This document shows positions 60,317-64,000 of a stretch of 64,000 nt of DNA, one piece after another. The notes beneath the pieces were generated by a model, which saw only the letters and a list, made by a program, of their open reading frames with translations, did no database searches and was not told the origin of the DNA. Within the stretch, counting starts at the first letter, position 1, and each line of letters begins with the position of its first letter. Source of the DNA: Streptomyces roseolilacinus (GTDB lineage Bacteria; Actinomycetota; Actinomycetes; Streptomycetales; Streptomycetaceae); NCBI RefSeq assembly GCF_014649335.1, contig NZ_BMSV01000004.1, positions 310,001-374,000 on the forward strand. The letters are read 5' to 3'. A program made the position numbers and the translations under genes.

Positions 60317-61072
60317 ATGGGCGACAGCACGCTGGCCGATCAGTTCTTCGACGCCGCGATCGGCCTGCTCCGGCGGGTCCGGGACGAGGAGGCCGAGCAC
60401 GTCGCCGCCGCGGGCGCCGCCGTCGCCGACACCGTCGCCGCGGGCGGCCGCCTCTTCGCGTTCGGCGCCGGCCACTCTTCGCTGCCCGCGCAGGACGTCG
60501 TCTACCGCGCCGGCGGGCTCGCGCTGATGAACCTGCTCGCCGTACCGGGCGTGGTCGGCGTGGACGTGATGCCCGCGCCCCTCGGCTCGGCCCTGGAGTG
60601 CGTGGAGGGCCTCGCCACCGCGGTCCTCGACGCGTCGCCCGCCCGCGCGGGCGACGTGCTGGTCGTCATCTCGCTGTCCGGCCGGAACCCCCTGCCCGTC
60701 GAGATGGCCGTCCACGCCCGCGCCCTGGGCATGAAGGTCATCGGTGTCACCTCCGTGGCCTACGCGAAGGAGACCCGCCCCCGCAACGCCTCGGGCACCT
60801 TCCTGAAGGACCACTGCGACATCGTCCTCGACTCCAAGATCGCCGTCGGGGACGCGGAGCTGACGCACGAGGGCGTCGAGGCGCCCTTCGCGCCCGCCTC
60901 CACCGTGGTCACCAGCGCCCTCATGCAGGCCGTCATGGCCGCGGCGGCCGAGGAGCTGGTCCGCCGCGGCGTCGAGCCCCCGCTGCTGCGCTCCGGCAAC
61001 GTCGACGGGGGCCACGAGTGGAACCTCCGCGTGATGGAGGAGTACGCGGACCGGATCTTCTACCGCCGGTAG
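60317..61072 (+). CDS. SIS-domain phosphosugar-binding protein
   Basis: The 251-aa protein has the SIS pattern: LFAFGAGHSSLPAQDVVYRAGGLALMN, then VLVVISLSGRNPLPVEMA for phosphosugar binding and SALMQAVMAAAAEEL. GHS and SxSGxN motifs suggest an N-acetylglucosamine/muramic-type phosphosugar isomerase or etherase relative. ATG 60317 (MGDSTLADQ) sits behind GAGGAAGG; a GTG at 60311 or ATG 60281 is less likely. Its stop is one base from the stop of the convergent DUF397 gene. Confidence 0.85.
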   Translation: MGDSTLADQFFDAAIGLLRRVRDEEAEHVAAAGAAVADTVAAGGRLFAFGAGHSSLPAQDVVYRAGGLALMNLLAVPGVVGVDVMPAPLGSALECVEGLATAVLDASPARAGDVLVVISLSGRNPLPVEMAVHARALGMKVIGVTSVAYAKETRPRNASGTFLKDHCDIVLDSKIAVGDAELTHEGVEAPFAPASTVVTSALMQAVMAAAAEELVRRGVEPPLLRSGNVDGGHEWNLRVMEEYADRIFYRR

Positions 61073-61073
61073 C

Positions 61074-61367
61074 TCACGCCCCGAGGCGGCCCGCCTTGAG
61101 CGCCGTGACGAACGGCGCCCAGGCGCGGGCCGCGAGGACGAGGGCGGGGCCGCCCGGGACCTTGGAGTCCCGCACGGGGACGACGCCGGGCAGGCCGTCG
61201 GCGACCTCGACGCACTCACCGCCGGTGCCGTTGCTGTGGCTGGACTTGCGCCACCGAGCGGCACCGGGGAAGCCTTCCGCGACCTCGACGCAGTCACCGC
61301 CGTCCCCGTTGCTGTAGCTGGACTTGCGCCACACGGCAGTGCGCAGATCAATGCGGTTACTTGCCAT
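61074..61367 (-). CDS. DUF397 protein with duplicated motif
   Basis: The 97-aa protein contains the DUF397 signature twice in tandem: WRKSSYSNGDGGDCVEVAEG and WRKSSHSNGTGGECVEVADG, followed once by VPVRDSK...W..F. DUF397 proteins are small regulators paired with XRE (WhiJ-like/AbaA-type) genes in Streptomyces. The ATG overlaps the end of the upstream XRE gene by 11 bp, so the pair is coupled. The internal duplication is unusual; most members carry one copy. Confidence 0.9.
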   Translation of the reverse strand: MASNRIDLRTAVWRKSSYSNGDGGDCVEVAEGFPGAARWRKSSHSNGTGGECVEVADGLPGVVPVRDSKVPGGPALVLAARAWAPFVTALKAGRLGA

Positions 61368-62205
61368 TTCGGTAGTCCTCAGCCGCTTGTTCGATCCTGA
61401 CTAGGGACGCCCCTGGCGGCAGCGCAGCGGCCCTGAGCCGATCGTATGCCTTGCGGTAAAGCTTCACGAGACCCGGCTCGTCCACGGTCTGACCGTGATA
61501 AGGACCTTCCGTGTAGGCGATGGGCGGCTCGTCCTCGAACTCCATGAACTTGAGCGCCATCGTCATGAAGGGCTGCGTCTCCGAGTTCCACGGCAGGATC
61601 TGCGGCACGATCCTGCGGCGCCTCACCAAACCCGCGATGTGCTCAAGCTGTTCGGCCATCTCTGCGCCGGACAACACTGTGGGCCGCAGCAGCGACTCGT
61701 GCAGGATCACCCAGTATTCCGGCTTCTTCGGCGTCTCGAAGAGGCTTGCCCGCTTCATACGGGCCCGGACCTTCGCCTCGACCTCGTCGGGTAGATCCAG
61801 CCCGTGCGTGCAGTTGATGACCGCACGTGCGTACTCCGGTGTCTGGAGGAGTCCCGGAATCAGCGCGTTCCCCCACTCTTCGATCGCCCGCGCCCGGACT
61901 TCCGACTCCGCGATCGGCGCGAAGTAGGCTGCGTGGGCACCCTGCTTGGCCTTCCGTACGTCATGGCACCGTCGCTCGAAGAACCCGTCCGTGCCCAGCA
62001 CCCGGTCCACGTGCCGGGCCAGATCGAGCGGCATGCGGCGCTGGCCCCGTTCGATCTCGCTCAGGTAGGTGGCCCCGTAGAAGCTCCCCTCCACCAGCTT
62101 CTCCAGTGTCAGTCCGGCCGCCTCCCGCTGGAACCTGAGTTCCGTGCCGTAGAAGCTGGGAACGTTCTCCGACCCGTCGATGTCCTTACGCTGCCCTCGC
62201 GCCAC
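61357..62205 (-). CDS. XRE-family regulator with DUF5753 domain
   Basis: The 282-aa protein has an N-terminal helix-turn-helix (GTELRFQREAAGLTLEKLVEGSFYGATYLSEIERGQRRMP) and a DUF5753 C-terminal domain (ERRCHDVRKAKQ..., LLQTPEYARAVI, FMTMALKFMEF). It forms the typical Streptomyces WhiJ-like pair with the overlapping DUF397 gene. Such pairs influence development. The start is GTG 62205. Codon use is slightly less GC-extreme than in neighbours. Confidence 0.92.
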   Translation of the reverse strand: MARGQRKDIDGSENVPSFYGTELRFQREAAGLTLEKLVEGSFYGATYLSEIERGQRRMPLDLARHVDRVLGTDGFFERRCHDVRKAKQGAHAAYFAPIAESEVRARAIEEWGNALIPGLLQTPEYARAVINCTHGLDLPDEVEAKVRARMKRASLFETPKKPEYWVILHESLLRPTVLSGAEMAEQLEHIAGLVRRRRIVPQILPWNSETQPFMTMALKFMEFEDEPPIAYTEGPYHGQTVDEPGLVKLYRKAYDRLRAAALPPGASLVRIEQAAEDYRNGK

Positions 62206-62320
62206 CGTCGACCGCCCTTCGCCGCGCCCACCTCGTTGTCAGCCCCCGGCCACGCTAGCCACGGCCATTCACCTCATGTGACGGGCTCATCACCATTCGC
62301 ACGCACGGGTGGTGGGCCTC

Positions 62321-63640
62321 TCACGTCACGGGCCCCGCCAGGTCCAGGGACGCCGCGACCCGTACGGCGACGCTCTCCGCGTACGAGACGTCCGGGCGCT
62401 CGAAGGGCGGGCGGCTGGACGAGCGGAGGAACGTCACCACGCCCAGCGTCCGCCCCCGGCTGCGCAGGACCGCGCACAGGGCGTGCGCCGTGCCGTCCGG
62501 CCACTGCCGCTCCGCCGCCCACGCGTGCCCGGCCCCCGCCGACCAGGTGCTGGCCCGCACCGCGCCCGCCCGCTCCAGCGCGCGCAGCGCCGGGTGGCCC
62601 GGCCCGTAGGGCACCGGCAGCCCCGCGCCCGCGACGAGCGCCACCGGACCGGGCGCCCGGGCGGGCGTGGCGGCGATCCGCACCAGCCGCGTGCCGTCGT
62701 CGCGGGCCAGGTCCAGCAGCGCGTCGTCCGCGAACCCGGCGAGCGCGAAGTCCAGGTACGCGGTGGCCGCCTCCATCGGGTCCTCGCACTCCGCCGCGGC
62801 GGTGCCCGCCCGGTGCAGCTGGCTGGCCCGGAACCGCAGCCGGTCCGCGTCCTGCTCGGCGAGCCGCGCCTCCGTGACGTCCTCGAACAGCCACGCCACG
62901 CCCAGGGGCGCGGGCTCCCGCGACAGCGGTGACGCGAGCCGCAGGAAGCCGCCGCGCCAGCAGCGCCGCCGCTCCCCGTCCGGGGTGCGGACCGTCGCCC
63001 ACAGCTCGGCCGGCGAGCGGGGGCCGCCCTCCGCCAGCACGTGCTCCAGGGCCGCCTCCAGCCGGTCGGCGCCCTGGGTCAGGAAGTCGCCGAGGGGCCG
63101 GCCGAGCAGGGCCGTGCGGGGGGCGCCGAACGCCCGGGCGGCCCGCGCGTTCACCACGGCGGGGCGCAGGTCGGCGTCCACCACGAGGAGGCCGTGCGGC
63201 GCCTCCCCGAACAGGGCCTCGCTGAGCGCGACCGAGCGCTCGAAGTCGAGCTGCGCGTGGACCTCGCCGAAGGCGCAGTACACCCCGGCCGGGCGCCCGT
63301 CCGCGCCCCGCACGCCGGACGCCTGGACGCGGACGAGGACGCGGCCGCCGTCCTTGCGCAGCAGCGCGCACTCGTGGAGGACGCGGCCGGGGCCGTCCAG
63401 GGCGGCCATCAGCCGGGCCTCGGTCGCGGCGGCGTCCGCGGGCCGGGCGGCCCAGCCGGCGAGGCCGCGGCGGCCGACGGCCTCGTCGGCGGGCCAGCCG
63501 AGGATCCGCTCGGCCTCGCGGTTCCAGTGGGTGACCGCGCCGTCCGCGTCGAACGCGCACAGCGCGGCGTCCATCCCGTCCAGCAGCGCGCTGAGCAGGT
63601 CCCCGTCCGCCCGCGCCGTTCCGCTCCTGGACGCACTCAT
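62321..63640 (-). CDS. PAS/PAS/GAF sensory protein without output domain
   Basis: The 439-aa protein has two PAS modules (MDAALCAFDADGAVTHWNREAERILGW at 15-40; EAPHGLLVVDADLRPAVVNARAARAFGAP at 140-170) and a C-terminal GAF-like domain (about 285-430). No PP2C, GGDEF or kinase output follows, though many Streptomyces relatives end in a PP2C phosphatase (RsbU-like). It may work as a sensor for a separate partner or be a shortened version. ATG 63640 has a GGGGTGCCGGG leader. It is divergent from the leader region at 63743. Confidence 0.85.
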   Translation of the reverse strand: MSASRSGTARADGDLLSALLDGMDAALCAFDADGAVTHWNREAERILGWPADEAVGRRGLAGWAARPADAAATEARLMAALDGPGRVLHECALLRKDGGRVLVRVQASGVRGADGRPAGVYCAFGEVHAQLDFERSVALSEALFGEAPHGLLVVDADLRPAVVNARAARAFGAPRTALLGRPLGDFLTQGADRLEAALEHVLAEGGPRSPAELWATVRTPDGERRRCWRGGFLRLASPLSREPAPLGVAWLFEDVTEARLAEQDADRLRFRASQLHRAGTAAAECEDPMEAATAYLDFALAGFADDALLDLARDDGTRLVRIAATPARAPGPVALVAGAGLPVPYGPGHPALRALERAGAVRASTWSAGAGHAWAAERQWPDGTAHALCAVLRSRGRTLGVVTFLRSSSRPPFERPDVSYAESVAVRVAASLDLAGPVT

Positions 63641-63742
63641 CCCGGCACCCCCCACAGGACGTGTAGGCGCGCGCACCCGCAACGCTCCCGGCGCCATTCA
63701 ACTGGAACGTGACCCAGGACACACGCGGTTCCGTAAATTCGG

Positions 63743-63799
63743 TTGAGCGGCGCGGGACGGGTTCCTAGGGTGGGGAGCACACGAGAGAGGAGGTGATCC
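63743..63799 (+). promoter_or_regulatory. Promoter and very strong ribosome binding site of a leader transcript
   Basis: TTGAGC (63743-63748), a 17-bp spacer and TAGGGT (63766-63771) form a good housekeeping-type promoter; the start point would be near 63777. AGGAGGTGATCC (63788-63799) is complementary over 12 bases to the 16S rRNA 3' end and precedes a GTG at 63804. Confidence 0.6.
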
Positions 63800-63803
63800 G
63801 GAA

Positions 63804-63842
63804 GTGGTTTCTTTTCGGATGCGTGAGGTGACTGCGGGCTGA
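63804..63842 (+). CDS. Putative 12-codon leader peptide MVSFRMREVTAG
   Basis: The short frame (GTG start, TGA stop) directly follows the exceptionally strong ribosome binding site. Its stop codon overlaps the first base pairs of the hairpin 63841-63870, so a ribosome at the stop would open that hairpin. This is the geometry of ribosome-mediated attenuation. The composition gives no single-amino-acid bias. The downstream target is outside the window. Confidence 0.5.
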   Translation: MVSFRMREVTAG

Positions 63843-63870
63843 GGCCTGTCGTCACATGACGGCAGGCCTC
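63841..63870 (+). terminator. Leader hairpin 1 (attenuator-like)
   Basis: Stem of 12-14 bp, 63841-63854 with 63857-63870, one G.U pair, beginning at the stop codon of the leader peptide. Possibly an attenuator or ribosome-sensing hairpin. Confidence 0.55.
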
Positions 63871-63894
63871 CTGCCGTACACCAAGCAGTCACCG

Positions 63895-63962
63895 GCCCGC
63901 GGGCTCGTCGGCACATCCGGCCGACCTCTCCTTGCTAGCAGGAGAGAGCAGAGCCCGCGGGC
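63895..63962 (+). ncRNA. Three-way-junction RNA element in the leader
   Basis: A 12-bp closing stem (63895-63906 / 63951-63962) encloses two hairpins: GTCGG 63907-63911 / CCGAC 63921-63925, and CTCTCCT 63926-63932 / AGGAGAG 63940-63946. AGCA (63947-63950) is left unpaired. After the stem comes CTTCTGCG. This could be a terminator with nested arms, an antiterminator partner or a ligand-binding element. Confidence 0.5.
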
Positions 63963-64000
63963 TTCTGCGTGCCCGGCGCCCCACGGGGCGGGCGGGCCCG

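Noticed and set aside
1..64000. tRNA genes, IS elements, attachment sites or CRISPR arrays
   Set aside because: I looked for tRNA T-loop sequences, transposase motifs, terminal repeats and regular repeat-spacer patterns and found none that hold up.

Overview
The window is chromosomal DNA of a Streptomyces-type actinomycete. GC content is very high throughout, third positions are almost all G or C, and GTG/TTG starts and GC-rich hairpin terminators are common. TTA (bldA) codons are rare; I found three in frame. A full afsK/afsR/afsS regulatory locus is present. I see no rRNA, tRNA, CRISPR array or insertion sequence. From about 18 kb to 64 kb the gene content (fbiC, afsR-afsS-afsK, a TetR gene, the ECF/anti-sigma set, purU, an SCO4402-family gene, dtxR, an SIS-domain gene) matches what I remember of the S. 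coelicolor SCO4393-SCO4429 region. That synteny is from memory and not computed.

1-16 kb, accessory region. This looks like a small biosynthetic cluster around an isocyanide (isonitrile) synthase of the DIT1/PvcA family. On the minus strand lie a first P450 followed by the isocyanide synthase, with a cation/proton antiporter running off the left edge. A divergent large SARP regulator (plus, one TTA codon) follows. Next is a five-gene minus-strand operon: second P450, FAD monooxygenase, glycosyltransferase, RmlC-like epimerase and 3-cysteine ferredoxin. A StrR/NovG-like ParB-domain regulator and a DrrAB-type ABC exporter complete the set. There is no NRPS or PKS, no PvcB-type oxygenase, and no other sugar-nucleotide gene. 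The simplest model is one amino acid converted to an isonitrile, oxidised by P450/FAD enzymes, glycosylated and exported. This is inference.

15.5-30.5 kb, mixed region. It holds two small membrane proteins facing a PadR gene, and a SigC-like ECF sigma factor behind a TTA-containing membrane protein with a His-rich loop. Further on are FO synthase (fbiC), an orphan flavin-dependent halogenase, DinB and cupin proteins, an amino-acid permease, a PLP dehydratase coupled to a 2OG-Fe(II) oxygenase, a TTA-containing SDR and a pentapeptide-repeat protein.

30.6-38.3 kb is the global secondary-metabolism regulatory locus: AfsR, AfsS (74 aa, four repeats here) and the AfsK kinase with PQQ repeats. It contains an AfsR-box-like pair, a 5' UTR hairpin and a 22-bp terminator stem.

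38.5-64 kb is mostly core. It holds a VOC protein, TetR, a PNPOx-like protein, a secreted protein, an ADP-forming acyl-CoA synthetase-like protein and a sigma-regulatory group (RsbW-like kinase, STAS protein, ECF sigma, zinc-finger/mycothiol-isomerase fusion). It continues with purU, a substrate-binding lipoprotein, an NsdA-like TPR regulator, a prim-pol domain protein, an ABC exporter, an alpha/beta hydrolase, DtxR, an SIS protein, an XRE/DUF397 pair and a PAS/GAF protein. The right end is a leader region: a promoter, a very strong ribosome binding site, a 12-codon peptide and two elaborate RNA structures in front of a gene outside the window.
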